Below are positions 15,887 to 24,522 of a DNA stretch of 38,340 bases, in pieces. The notes under the pieces are model-generated. The model was not told where the DNA came from. It did not search any database and saw nothing but the letters and a program-made list of their open reading frames with translations. Position 1 is the stretch's first letter. Every line of letters begins with the position of its first letter. The DNA comes from Weissella halotolerans DSM 20190 (GTDB lineage: Bacteria > Bacillota > Bacilli > Lactobacillales > Lactobacillaceae): positions 1-38,340 of the forward strand of contig NZ_ATUU01000006.1 of NCBI RefSeq assembly GCF_000420365.1, given 5' to 3'. The translations under genes and the position numbers were made by a program.

Positions 15887-16677
15887 TGCAAATGAGCAAA
15901 GAACACGGATGGCGTCGAGCACGTCCTTGGTTAATTGGGTTAGCTGTGGTCCTGTTATATGTTTGGGCCTTTAGTGGTATTCCAATGAATTCTATCAAGT
16001 CGCAAGCCTTGGAAGTTACCCATTCTATTTTGGACGGTCTCTTTCATCCTGATTGGTCCTATGTTTACACAGGGGATGGTGAAGATTTAATTGCTGCCTT
16101 ACTAGAAACACTGGCGATTGCCTTTTTGGGAACCTTCTTTTCAGCCTTTTTATCCGTTCCTTTTGCCTTTTTAGCTGCTAAAACTAAAAAGGGTTTTCAA
16201 TTTAAATCAAGTTTAGGGAAAACCATTTTGACCATCATTCGTGTCTTTCCTGAAATTGTTCTCGCACTGATGTTTATTAAAGCTGTCGGACCAGGTGCTT
16301 ATGCTGGTGTCTTGGCGGTTTCGATTCATTCCATTGGTATGTTAGGAAAACTATTTGGTGAGGCCATTGAAAATATTGATCGCGGACCAAGTGAAGCGAT
16401 TGTTGCGGCTGGTGGCTCTGGATTGGATGCATTGACCTTGGCCACCTTACCAACTGTTTTACCAGAATTTATGAATTATACGCTTTATCGTTTTGAAATT
16501 GCGGTTCGTTCGGCGGCTATTTTGGGAATTGTTGGTGCTGGTGGAATTGGAGCGCCATTAATTTTTGCCTTACAAACCCGTAACTGGCCACGAACAGGCA
16601 TTGTTTTGTTAGGAATTATCGTCATGGTCACGGTAATTGATTTCCTTTCTGGTAAAATTCGCCAGCACTTAGTGTAA
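15886..16677 (+). CDS. phnE: Phosphonate-type ABC transporter permease 2
   Basis: Second permease subunit, 263 residues, paralogous to the one before it. It shows the matching loop 'GEAIENIDRGPSEAIVAAGG' and 'LGIVGAGGIGAPLIFAL' near the end. The ATG at 15886 overlaps the preceding stop codon by one base, and GGAGG (15871-15875) serves as ribosome site; translation of the two permeases is coupled. ATG 15892 is a possible alternative start. Confidence 0.94.
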   Translation: MQMSKEHGWRRARPWLIGLAVVLLYVWAFSGIPMNSIKSQALEVTHSILDGLFHPDWSYVYTGDGEDLIAALLETLAIAFLGTFFSAFLSVPFAFLAAKTKKGFQFKSSLGKTILTIIRVFPEIVLALMFIKAVGPGAYAGVLAVSIHSIGMLGKLFGEAIENIDRGPSEAIVAAGGSGLDALTLATLPTVLPEFMNYTLYRFEIAVRSAAILGIVGAGGIGAPLIFALQTRNWPRTGIVLLGIIVMVTVIDFLSGKIRQHLV

Positions 16678-16698
16678 TCTGGGAAGAAGGATGACTAA

Positions 16699-18273
16699 AT
16701 GAATGTAACAATCTTATCAACATCAGATGTACACGGATACTTTATGGCGGATGACTTTAGACGTCCCTTGTCAAATGAGGGCTTAGGACTAACTCGTGCG
16801 GCTACGGCTATGAAAATGCTTAGGGCAAAGACGACTCAAGATACTGCCTTGGTTACCATAGAAAATGGTGACTTTATCCAAGGGTCACCATTGACTGATT
16901 TTATTCAAAAAGATCGCCCTGAAGCTGCGTCCTTATACCATCAGTTAACACAGCAACTTAAGTATGATATTAGAGTCTTGGGAAATCATGAATTTAATTA
17001 CGGGCGGATTTATCTGGAAGAACAATTGGCTCAAGATCCTTTACTTGTTAATGCCAATATTTTAGATACGGGTACTGGGCAACCGTTTATTGGAAAACCA
17101 TATCGTATCATTGAGCGCCAGGGGCTTAAAATTGGAGTCATTGGGGTGACGACCAGTTATATTCCACATTGGGAGCAGCCAAAGCATATTGTTGGGTTGA
17201 CTTTTGCTGACCCGGTTGAAATAACCCAGTGGTATATCAAGGAAATTAGATCCCAAGTGGATGTTTTAGTGGTAGCCTACCACGGTGGTTTTGCAAGAGA
17301 TCTAAAAACGGGAGTAGCAATTGAGCCATTGACCGGCGAGAACCAAGGTTATGAGCTCTTACAATTAGATGGCATAGACGCCCTCGTAACTGGGCATCAG
17401 CACCGCCAAATTGCCCAGTTTGTAAATCATATTCCAACGACTCAGCCTGGCTATCGTGCAGATCACTTGGGCGTGATTGAGTTGAAACTGGACCAAGATC
17501 ATCAGGTGACGGGGCAGTCTGCTCGTCTATTGACGACTAAGGAATTTAAGAAGAACTATTTTATCGACCAATTAGTTAAGCCGACTCAAGCAGCAGCTAA
17601 TCAGTGGTTAGATCAAGTTGTGGGTCGAGTTGGTGATAATATGGGCATTGACCAACCGTTCTTGGCACGTGTTAAAGGGCATCCGTTTTTAAGCTTGGTT
17701 AATCAAGCTCAAATGGCAGCTGGTCACACTCAAATCGCTGCAACAGCGTTATTCAACGATGAAGTACGGGGCTTGCATGATCAAGTGACCCGGCGCGATA
17801 TCATGACTAACTATATTTATCCTAATACTTTGGTAGTTGAAAAGCTGACGGGGCAGGATATTAAAGACGCGCTTGAAATCAATGCAGAGTATTTTCAAGT
17901 AGACGGTGATGGAGAGCTGGTCGTTAATCCCCACTATCTTGAGCCAAAGCTACAACATTATAATTATGATGTATGGACGGGGATTGACTATACGTTCGAT
18001 TATCGACAGCCTGTTGGCCAGCGCGTAGTCAATTTAACTTTCCAAGGCCAGCCACTGGACTTAGAACAGCATTATGAAGTGGCGATGAACAATTATCGGG
18101 CTAATGGTGCAGGTGGTTTTCCTATGTATCGACTAGATAAGGTTGTCCGTGAGATTCAACGGGAAACACCTAGTTTGATTAGCGATTATATTCGTCAACA
18201 TCCGAATTTGCATATTCCACAGCCTACGAACTTGTCAATTGTTGGCTATCGTACATTAGGTGAAACAAAATAA
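16699..18273 (+). CDS. Cytosolic 5'-nucleotidase / 2',3'-cyclic phosphodiesterase-like metallophosphoesterase (YunD-like)
   Basis: A two-domain phosphoesterase of the UshA/CpdB/YunD superfamily, 524 residues. N-terminal calcineurin-like metallophosphoesterase motifs are in order: 'STSDVHGYF', 'ENGDFIQGSP', 'VLGNHEFNYG', 'VVAYHGGF' and 'VTGHQHRQ'. The C-terminal 5'-nucleotidase domain ends with 'MNNYRANGAGGFPMY', the substrate-stacking region. There is no signal peptide, so it should act inside the cell. It starts 21 bases after phnE behind GGAAGAAGG and closes the operon at a strong terminator. This placement suggests that it cleaves phosphate from whatever the importer brings in. Confidence 0.88.
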   Translation: MNVTILSTSDVHGYFMADDFRRPLSNEGLGLTRAATAMKMLRAKTTQDTALVTIENGDFIQGSPLTDFIQKDRPEAASLYHQLTQQLKYDIRVLGNHEFNYGRIYLEEQLAQDPLLVNANILDTGTGQPFIGKPYRIIERQGLKIGVIGVTTSYIPHWEQPKHIVGLTFADPVEITQWYIKEIRSQVDVLVVAYHGGFARDLKTGVAIEPLTGENQGYELLQLDGIDALVTGHQHRQIAQFVNHIPTTQPGYRADHLGVIELKLDQDHQVTGQSARLLTTKEFKKNYFIDQLVKPTQAAANQWLDQVVGRVGDNMGIDQPFLARVKGHPFLSLVNQAQMAAGHTQIAATALFNDEVRGLHDQVTRRDIMTNYIYPNTLVVEKLTGQDIKDALEINAEYFQVDGDGELVVNPHYLEPKLQHYNYDVWTGIDYTFDYRQPVGQRVVNLTFQGQPLDLEQHYEVAMNNYRANGAGGFPMYRLDKVVREIQRETPSLISDYIRQHPNLHIPQPTNLSIVGYRTLGETK

Positions 18274-18302
18274 AAAGGACAGGGGAATTCCCCTGTCCTT
18301 TT
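18273..18302. terminator. Bidirectional terminator between nucleotidase gene and pspC
   Basis: A perfect palindrome: AAAAGGACAGGGG (18273-18285), AATT, then CCCCTGTCCTTTT to 18302, with A- and T-rich flanks on both sides. Serves the plus-strand phn operon and the minus-strand pspC. Confidence 0.94.
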
Positions 18303-18312
18303 TATTTTGTTG

Positions 18313-18549
18313 TTATAGTTCGTTGTTATCATTATCGTCATCATTAACATAGTGACGATCTTCGTAAGAAGGTTCGCTTGGCACTACGATGGCTGCGATA
18401 ATGTAGAAGAAGACCAAGGGGAAGCAGAAGACGGTGGCTAGGGCAAATAATAACCGTACCAGAGTAGGGTCCAGATTAAAATAGTTAGCAATCCCGCCGA
18501 GCACTCCGGCTAATACACGATCACTTGACTTGTATAAGTGTTTTTTCAT
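18313..18549 (-). CDS. PspC-domain small membrane protein
   Basis: A 78-residue protein with an N-terminal PspC domain: 'LYKSSDRVLAGVLGGIANYF' followed by one or two hydrophobic segments ('LLFALATVFCFPLVFFYIIAAIVV') and an acidic, Asp/Asn-rich tail. PspC proteins sense or answer membrane stress; in many Lactobacillales they occur alone, without PspA. AAAGGAG precedes the ATG at the right distance. It is a single-gene unit, divergent from uppP. Confidence 0.9.
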   Translation of the reverse strand: MKKHLYKSSDRVLAGVLGGIANYFNLDPTLVRLLFALATVFCFPLVFFYIIAAIVVPSEPSYEDRHYVNDDDNDNNEL

Positions 18550-18689
18550 AGTAATGCTCCTTTTTATTTATATTCTTTACATGTTATATTATATTATACA
18601 GGCAACAACATTACAAGCTTTAGGGCCACGCTCACGGCTAAAATTTTACATTAAGATTGCCTATCAGATTATCTTTTCCAAAAAGATTC

Positions 18690-18698
18690 TGGTATTGT
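18690..18698 (+). promoter_or_regulatory. Candidate extended -10 promoter for uppP
   Basis: TG-G-TATTGT at 18690-18698, about 35 bases before the start codon. No strong -35 box. The intergenic region shared with pspC is AT-rich and probably holds divergent promoters. Confidence 0.4.
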
Positions 18699-18731
18699 AG
18701 AGAATAACTATTAAAAATAGAGGAGTTTATT

Positions 18732-19568
18732 ATGATTGATTTGATCAAATCAGCCATTGTCGGGATTGTGGAAGGAATTACGGAATTTCTTCCAATTTCC
18801 TCTACGGGGCATATTATTATTGCGGATGCTTTTTTGAATATTCCGGGTGGACCAGTTTGGACAAAAGCTTTTTCACATATGTATGAATACGCAATCCAAC
18901 TAGGTGCTATTATGGCCGTCATTCAACTCTACTTCCACAAGTTGAATCCCTTCTCACAGCGAAAGACAGCTGTGGAACGACAAGAGACTTGGAGCTTATG
19001 GTTTAAGGTCATTGTTGGTGTTTTGCCAGCCGTTGTTGTTGGGTTGCTCTTTAATGACTATATGGAAGATAATATTTGGCTGGTGGCAGCAATGTTAATT
19101 TTGTATGGTATTTTCTTCATTGTAATTGAAAATTACCTGCAAGATAAGCGGCCTCGCTTAACAGATATGACGAATATCTCTTACAAATTTGCTTTGTACG
19201 TTGGGTTGTTCCAAGTGTTAGCGATTATTCCGGGAACTTCACGCTCTGGAGCAACTATTTTGGGTGCCTTATTACTAGGAGCATCACGCTTTGTAGCGAC
19301 GGAATTCTCCTTTTTCATGAGTATACCAGTTATGTTTGGTGTAACCATTCTTAAAGTGGGCACTTATCTCTGGCATGGGGGCACCTTTACGGGCATGCAA
19401 ACAGGCGTGATGGCGGTTGGCTTCATCGTGTCTTGGATTGTTGCTTATGTCGCCATCAAGTTCTTGTTGGACTATTTGAAGAAGAACAATTTCAAACCAT
19501 TTGGTTATTATCGAATTGTAGTCGGCTTGCTCGTAATTGTTCTAGTTTGCATGGGAATTATTCGTTAA
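18732..19568 (+). CDS. uppP: Undecaprenyl-diphosphatase (bacitracin resistance)
   Basis: Membrane phosphatase (BacA/UppP) that converts undecaprenyl diphosphate to the monophosphate lipid carrier used in peptidoglycan and teichoic acid synthesis. 278 residues, mostly membrane helices. The two active-site regions are clear: 'VEGITEFLPISSTGH' near the N-terminus and 'PGTSRSGATILGALLLGASR' in the middle. AGAGGAG precedes the ATG. It stands alone, bounded by a bidirectional terminator. Its product also feeds the LCP ligase and lipid II flippase functions encoded elsewhere in this window. Confidence 0.97.
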   Translation: MIDLIKSAIVGIVEGITEFLPISSTGHIIIADAFLNIPGGPVWTKAFSHMYEYAIQLGAIMAVIQLYFHKLNPFSQRKTAVERQETWSLWFKVIVGVLPAVVVGLLFNDYMEDNIWLVAAMLILYGIFFIVIENYLQDKRPRLTDMTNISYKFALYVGLFQVLAIIPGTSRSGATILGALLLGASRFVATEFSFFMSIPVMFGVTILKVGTYLWHGGTFTGMQTGVMAVGFIVSWIVAYVAIKFLLDYLKKNNFKPFGYYRIVVGLLVIVLVCMGIIR

Positions 19569-19573
19569 TTAAT

Positions 19574-19606
19574 AAAAAGCATTGAGCAGATAGCTCAATG
19601 CTTTTT
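19574..19606. terminator. Bidirectional terminator between uppP and yihY
   Basis: AAAAAGCATTGAGC (19574-19587) pairs perfectly with 19593-19606 around a five-base loop. It includes the first bases of the minus-strand yihY stop region, so the two convergent genes share it. Confidence 0.93.
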
Positions 19607-20483
19607 ATTTTAGGGGATCCCGTAAGTGTTTGAACCGTTGCCGCAATTTTTTATGGTTATTGGCCGGCCAAAGTTCATCTAAGATGGCAGTGATAATGGT
19701 GCCAACAAGGCTCACGAGGGACATGAAGTTCATCCATAACATGGTTACAATGACTGAGCTAATCGCCTGGTAAAAGGAATAAGCCCTAGCGACAATAAAA
19801 ACATACCAACTAAAGAGATTGGCTAAGTTCAGCATCATCCAGACTTCGAAAATTGTTCCAACAATCGCCCAAGGTAGCCAGGGTTTCTTGGCCGGTAGTA
19901 ACCAGTTAAAGAGGCTTAGACCAATAAAAAGTCCGCCGGCAACAATAAAGGGCTTAGCAGATTCAATATGTGAAATGATCTGCCTATCAAGGGGGAGGGC
20001 ATCAAGAATATTAGAGCCAATAGCAGCAAATAATAGTAAAAGCGCAATTAGTGAGAAGATGAGGATCATCCATAATAAAGAGATAAAGCGATCAACAATG
20101 GCAATGTTTTTTGCCTGAACGCCATAGATGATGTTTTGGGAGGTGCGAATAGCAGCTACAACCCGTGATACTGACCATAGTGTGACGACAATTGAAATTG
20201 AAAAAATACCAACGCCATTTTGATGGAGAATAGATTGGATAACACTGTGTAAGAAGGTGCTAACGGAAGGTGGCATTGTATCTTTCAGGTAGGTAACGAT
20301 GGTTGTTAATTGAACGCCAGCAATTGATAAAAAACTTCCTAGGACTATAACAGCTGGAAAGATTGATAACAGGGCGAAGTAGGAGATAGAAGCACTAGCA
20401 TAGCCCAAATCTAATCTGGTCGTGTAGTCTAAAATAACGCGAGCAAATCGACTGCCAAAGATACGACGAAGATAGTGAGACAT
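19605..20483 (-). CDS. YihY/BrkB-family membrane protein
   Basis: A 292-residue integral membrane protein with about six hydrophobic segments, beginning with the family's 'DYTTRLDLGYASASISYFAL' region and ending in a charged tail. Members were once called 'ribonuclease BN', which is wrong; the true function is not known. I start it at ATG 20483, which has AAAGGA seven bases upstream. An in-frame TTG at 20531 has no ribosome site, and the extra 16 residues are hydrophilic and not typical. It lies 81 bases after the CBS protein gene on the same strand with no terminator between them, so the two are probably cotranscribed. Confidence 0.88.
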   Translation of the reverse strand: MSHYLRRIFGSRFARVILDYTTRLDLGYASASISYFALLSIFPAVIVLGSFLSIAGVQLTTIVTYLKDTMPPSVSTFLHSVIQSILHQNGVGIFSISIVVTLWSVSRVVAAIRTSQNIIYGVQAKNIAIVDRFISLLWMILIFSLIALLLLFAAIGSNILDALPLDRQIISHIESAKPFIVAGGLFIGLSLFNWLLPAKKPWLPWAIVGTIFEVWMMLNLANLFSWYVFIVARAYSFYQAISSVIVTMLWMNFMSLVSLVGTIITAILDELWPANNHKKLRQRFKHLRDPLK

Positions 20484-20564
20484 AAGCAGGTCCTTTCCCT
20501 GTTTATTATGGGTGGATGAGTGTTGGGTCAAAAGGTAAAAAGAGCAAGGACGCCGATGATGAAG

Positions 20565-21212
20565 TTAGCTAGCAGATGGATGTTGGTTTAAATCTTCAAG
20601 TGAAACAAGTTCAAATCCACGACGATCTAAATGACGAATAATTTTTTTGAGCAGGTTTTCATTGACACTCATTGGTAGCGTATAAATCATGCAGGCGGTG
20701 TTCAAATTTTGTTCTGGATTAAGTACCAGGGCACCTAAAATGGTGGTATAACGTGTGATAATCTTGGTGGCTAGTTCTAAACTACCACGTTGCCCATTAG
20801 AACGTAACGTTAGGTTATAGCGACTAGTTGTTGGACGCCAGGAGTCTTCCATCAATTGTTCTAATTGACTATGAGTGATGATGCCATAAAAATGATTATC
20901 TGTATCTAAGACTGAGATGAAAGGAAGGTCACGTAAGGCAAAAATAAGGTCAAGGAAACTACTATCAAGGGGAATAAATTTAGTCATATTCCGTATGAGG
21001 GTGGTCACTGGTTCATGCATATTGCCATGGGCAGCCTGGTGTTTATAAATATGCATTTTATAAATAGCGCCTCGAAAAAGCTGGCCACTACGATCTAGAA
21101 TTGGTAGTGCTCGAAAATTGAAGTCTTCTAAGATGAGCAAGGCTTCTTGTATGGTTGTATCTTCAGTGATTGTGGTTAGTGCATGACGTGGTTTAACCAA
21201 TGTCTCCAGCAT
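20565..21212 (-). CDS. cbpA: CBS-ACT domain protein, probable c-di-AMP-binding CbpA
   Basis: A 215-residue soluble protein with two CBS motifs (about residues 1-140) and a C-terminal ACT-like regulatory domain (about 145-212). The segments 'GAIYKMHIYKHQ', 'FYGIITHSQLEQLMEDSW' and 'YTLPMSVNENLLKKIIRHL' match what I recall of the CbpA group, CBS proteins that bind cyclic di-AMP in Firmicutes. Family assignment is by recall; ligand binding is inferred. AAGGAGG gives it a strong ribosome site. It stands between tetR upstream and yihY downstream, all on the minus strand. A role in K+ or (p)ppGpp control is known for some relatives. Confidence 0.72.
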   Translation of the reverse strand: MLETLVKPRHALTTITEDTTIQEALLILEDFNFRALPILDRSGQLFRGAIYKMHIYKHQAAHGNMHEPVTTLIRNMTKFIPLDSSFLDLIFALRDLPFISVLDTDNHFYGIITHSQLEQLMEDSWRPTTSRYNLTLRSNGQRGSLELATKIITRYTTILGALVLNPEQNLNTACMIYTLPMSVNENLLKKIIRHLDRRGFELVSLEDLNQHPSAS

Positions 21213-21244
21213 AAAATAGTCCTCCTTGATCCCTTTCTCATTTA

Positions 21245-21273
21245 ATTATAATATCATGATTTAGGGTTAAAAA
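21245..21273 (-). promoter_or_regulatory. Candidate promoter for cbpA-yihY
   Basis: On the minus strand a perfect -10 TATAAT (21250-21245), with a weak TTTTTA -35 (21273-21268) at 17 bases. Lies about 35 bases before the cbpA start codon. Confidence 0.45.
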
Positions 21274-21323
21274 AGCGACTTGAGCCGGAAAAGTATGTAG
21301 TTCTTGAGAGATAGGGGTTAAGT

Positions 21324-21926
21324 TTAATCAAATACTAAGAGGTCGCGGGGAGCTAAGAGACGACTACGCATTAAAATTTCAGCAAGTTCATCAGGGGTCT
21401 CAGGATTGGTTTTATTTAACCAATGCCGTACGATGTTTAATAAATTACTAATGGCGATTTCGCGACTGTAATAAATAGGAATTACTGTGGAAAAGTGTCC
21501 ATTGAGCTCGGCTAATTTTTGACTAAAGAGGTGCTCAATTAATTGTTTAACGCGTTCAAAAAACTGCGGATCGCCCTTTTGTGAAAACAGGGCCCGAATA
21601 GTGGCGCGTTCGCTGTCAACAAAGTTCAGGCAGTAGCTAAAGGCTTGATAGGTTGAACTAGCGATATCATCATCGGTTCTAGCTAGAAAGGGTTCATTAA
21701 GATGGTCGGCTAAGATTTGACTAAGTTCTGCAAAGATAGTGTCTTCAATTTTATTTAATAAGTCATACTTATCGACGTAATGAACGTAAAAGGTACCACG
21801 ACTGATGCCTGCCTGACGGGCGATGTCTGAAATCGTTAGCTTATTAAACCCGACCTCTTCGATTAATTGAATAAAGGCTTCTTTGATTTTTTGATCAGTG
21901 AGCGCATTTTGTTCTGCGTGTTTCAT
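21324..21926 (-). CDS. TetR-family transcriptional regulator
   Basis: A 200-residue one-domain-plus-ligand-domain repressor. The N-terminal helix-turn-helix is 'LTISDIARQAGISRGTFYVHY', followed by 'KYDLLNKIED', standard for TetR proteins; the C-terminal part resembles the TetR_C_8/YxbF type domain found next to YhgE genes. GGAGGA precedes the ATG. It is divergent from the yhgE/pip gene 130 bases away, so it most likely represses that gene and itself from the shared intergenic region. The inducer is unknown. Confidence 0.9.
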   Translation of the reverse strand: MKHAEQNALTDQKIKEAFIQLIEEVGFNKLTISDIARQAGISRGTFYVHYVDKYDLLNKIEDTIFAELSQILADHLNEPFLARTDDDIASSTYQAFSYCLNFVDSERATIRALFSQKGDPQFFERVKQLIEHLFSQKLAELNGHFSTVIPIYYSREIAISNLLNIVRHWLNKTNPETPDELAEILMRSRLLAPRDLLVFD

Positions 21927-21957
21927 AGCAGCGATTCCTCCTTATTAAATACGATAG

Positions 21958-21991
21958 ACAGTTTGTTCAACATTGCCTATTGAACTGCTGT
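21958..21991. promoter_or_regulatory. Candidate TetR operator between tetR and yhgE
   Basis: An imperfect inverted repeat with core GTTCAA (21965-21970) and TTGAAC (21980-21985), extended outwards by ACAG at 21958 and CTGT at 21988. The right core is also the -35 hexamer of the yhgE promoter, so bound repressor would block RNA polymerase. Confidence 0.55.
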
Positions 21992-22009
21992 TTTATTAGG
22001 TTTTATTAT
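21980..22009 (+). promoter_or_regulatory. Promoter for yhgE/pip
   Basis: -35 TTGAAC (21980-21985), 18-base spacer, -10 TATTAT (22004-22009), about 48 bases before the start codon. Confidence 0.6.
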
Positions 22010-22056
22010 AGACATTATGACGAAGACAGACAAAAAAATAAGCAAGGAGGTTCATC

Positions 22057-24495
22057 ATGTTTAAAAGAGAGTTAAATTTCTTAAAACGCGATAAATTCTA
22101 TATTTTAGTAATTTGTGTCCTCTTTTTCGTACCTTCCTTATATGCAGTGCCATTTCTAGGTTCTTTATGGGATACCTATGGTAATGTAGATCAGCTACCA
22201 GTGGCTCTTGTTAACAAGGACCAGCCAGTCTCTTACCAGGGACAAAAATTGGCGGTGGGTGACGAGTTAGTACATGAATTAAAAAAGGAAAAACCTTTAA
22301 AAATTCACTATGTAAGTGAGCATCAGGCTCAAACCGGGCTAAAAGACGGACGTTATTATATGGCCGTCACCATTCCTAAACAGTTTTCAAAGGATGCTAC
22401 CACGTTATTAGAACAAAAACCCAAGCAGATGACACTCCACTATGACACAAGTTCAGGGCATAGTTTTATTGGAGGTAAGTTATCTGAATCAGCTGCTAAG
22501 CAAATTCAAGGTCAGGTCGCAACGTCTGTAACGAAAGCTTACACTAAGGCTATGATGACTGAAGTTAAGAAATCTGGCAAGGGGGTTGCGCAGGCGGCTG
22601 CAGGAAATGCTAAGCTGGCTGATGGGGCAAAGCAAGTGGCCGATGGTAGTCAGAAGTTAAGTGATAATTTAGGTGTTCTTGCATCCAGTAGTTTAGCCTT
22701 TGTTGATGGGGCCCAGCAACTAAAGATGGGCTTGAATCAATATGTAAATGGCGTAAAACAGGCCCAAAATGGTAGTGCGGCCTTGGATAATGGATTGAGT
22801 CAGCTACAAGGACGGGTGCCTAGCTTACAGAATGGTGTAACGCAATTAGCTGCTGGACAAACCACACTAACAAATGGACTCAATCAGTATACAGATGCAG
22901 TAGGTCAGGCAGCTAATGGGAGCCAAAAGGTAACCCAGGGCTTACAAGCATTAAATCAAACCTTGCAGTCAGCTAACCTCAAGGATAAGACGACTGTCCT
23001 GAAAAAGGAGTTAGCAGAATTAGACGCAGCACTAGCTGCCTTGGACAAACAAGGACAATCATTGCCGGATATTAGCCGCCTAGAAAACCAAGTTGGCCAG
23101 TTGAAGACATTGATGAACCAACTTGATCAAGCAAAAGCAGCCGATAACCAAGCGATGCAAGCGGCAATTAAGGACTTAGGTGCTTCGGCCCACCATGGTG
23201 GGACTTTAAGCGATGAAGAAGTTGCAGCGGTTCAGGCAACGGTTGCAAAACAAACGGAACAGTCACATCAACGGCAGATTTTAAATCAGTTGCAGGCAGC
23301 AATGCCGCAATTATTGCAAGAGGTTGAGCCACTACTTAGTCAAGCTGGCAGTTTGGAAAATACCCTTGCAGGATTAAAGAAGCAACCAAAGCCAAATGTA
23401 CAAGCCATTAACCAGAGCCTAGACCAGGTTGCGGCCTTACCATCAGCAGTCCAACAGCTGACGGCAGGCTCACAACAATTAACAGGTGGCTTGCAAACTT
23501 TGCATGGTCAAGCACAACCTTTGATGAACGGTGCTGTTGCGGTACAAGGTGGTTTGCAGACACTAAAGCAAGAGTTACCAGCCTTAACAAGTGGAGTAAG
23601 CCAGCTACGTGGGGGTGCTAGTCAACTTAATAGTGGCTTGGCGACCTTAACGGGTAACAGTGGGCAACTCCTTAGCGGCAGTGGTCAGTTAGCTAATGGT
23701 GCGCAACAAATGCAAGGTGGTGCTAACCAATTGTTTACTGGTTCAAAGCAACTTACGCCAGCGGTAGATCAAATTGAAGCTGGTAATGATACACTGGCAA
23801 ACAAACTGGGCACGGCTGCAGACAAAGTAAAACAGTTACCAGCCGGTAAAAACTTTATTAAGCAGTTTGCCCAGCCAACGGGCTTGAAGCACAAGGAGCA
23901 TGACCGGGTTGCAAATAATGGGACTGGAATGGCACCTTACATGTTCTCAGTCGGTTTATATGTGGGTATGTTGGGAATTAATTTGATGCTCAATATGGTC
24001 GATCCAAGAGGAAAGATTACGTCAGTTTGGGCCTGGATTGGTACTAAGGTAAGTATTTTACTAGGGATTGCGACAATGATGGCCTTGGTACTATTTGGCT
24101 TGAGTCAGTGGATCTTAGGCATGCATTTTGTTAACCCGATGGCAACGCTAGGCTTTTTGATTGTGATGGCCTGGATGGATGCTTTCATTGTGACCGCTCT
24201 TTACATGTGGTTTGGTCGTGCTGGTGCTTTTGCGGCGGTTGTTTTGCTCATTGCGCAATTAAGCCTTTCAGCGGGAACGTATCCTATTCAATTGTCACCA
24301 GCTATTTACCAACAACTACATTGGACAGTACCAATGACCTATACGGTAGACGGACTGCGTGAGGTGATGATGATTAGCGGTTCAGCTTGGCCACAAGTCC
24401 AAGCGATGGCTGGCTTTATGCTAGTTGGTTTTGTCTTAATGCTGGCTTATTATTTATTACACAAGCGACGTTATGATAATACCTATGGCAAGTAA
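22057..24495 (+). CDS. YhgE/Pip family membrane protein
   Basis: An 812-residue member of the YhgE/Pip family (phage infection protein of Lactococcus; related to EsaA of type VII secretion). Layout: one N-terminal helix (about 12-35), a very large extracellular part (about 36-620), and five or six C-terminal helices starting near residue 628 ('MFSVGLYVGMLGINLMLNM'), like an ABC-2 type permease. The outer part is rich in repeated 'GxxQLxxG' and 'LxxGLxxL' units (for instance 'ADGSQKLSDNLG', 'TAGSQQLTGGLQ', 'RGGASQLNSGLA'), expected to form long helical rods. AAGGAGG precedes the ATG. It is divergent from, and probably repressed by, the TetR gene. Natural function unknown. Confidence 0.9.
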   Translation: MFKRELNFLKRDKFYILVICVLFFVPSLYAVPFLGSLWDTYGNVDQLPVALVNKDQPVSYQGQKLAVGDELVHELKKEKPLKIHYVSEHQAQTGLKDGRYYMAVTIPKQFSKDATTLLEQKPKQMTLHYDTSSGHSFIGGKLSESAAKQIQGQVATSVTKAYTKAMMTEVKKSGKGVAQAAAGNAKLADGAKQVADGSQKLSDNLGVLASSSLAFVDGAQQLKMGLNQYVNGVKQAQNGSAALDNGLSQLQGRVPSLQNGVTQLAAGQTTLTNGLNQYTDAVGQAANGSQKVTQGLQALNQTLQSANLKDKTTVLKKELAELDAALAALDKQGQSLPDISRLENQVGQLKTLMNQLDQAKAADNQAMQAAIKDLGASAHHGGTLSDEEVAAVQATVAKQTEQSHQRQILNQLQAAMPQLLQEVEPLLSQAGSLENTLAGLKKQPKPNVQAINQSLDQVAALPSAVQQLTAGSQQLTGGLQTLHGQAQPLMNGAVAVQGGLQTLKQELPALTSGVSQLRGGASQLNSGLATLTGNSGQLLSGSGQLANGAQQMQGGANQLFTGSKQLTPAVDQIEAGNDTLANKLGTAADKVKQLPAGKNFIKQFAQPTGLKHKEHDRVANNGTGMAPYMFSVGLYVGMLGINLMLNMVDPRGKITSVWAWIGTKVSILLGIATMMALVLFGLSQWILGMHFVNPMATLGFLIVMAWMDAFIVTALYMWFGRAGAFAAVVLLIAQLSLSAGTYPIQLSPAIYQQLHWTVPMTYTVDGLREVMMISGSAWPQVQAMAGFMLVGFVLMLAYYLLHKRRYDNTYGK

Positions 24496-24522
24496 GTGAT
24501 TACCTTAATTAAAGTTAACCTA

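Noticed and set aside
20484-20531. N-terminal extension of the YihY protein from a TTG start
   Set aside because: No ribosome site precedes TTG 20531, whereas ATG 20483 has AAAGGA at seven bases.
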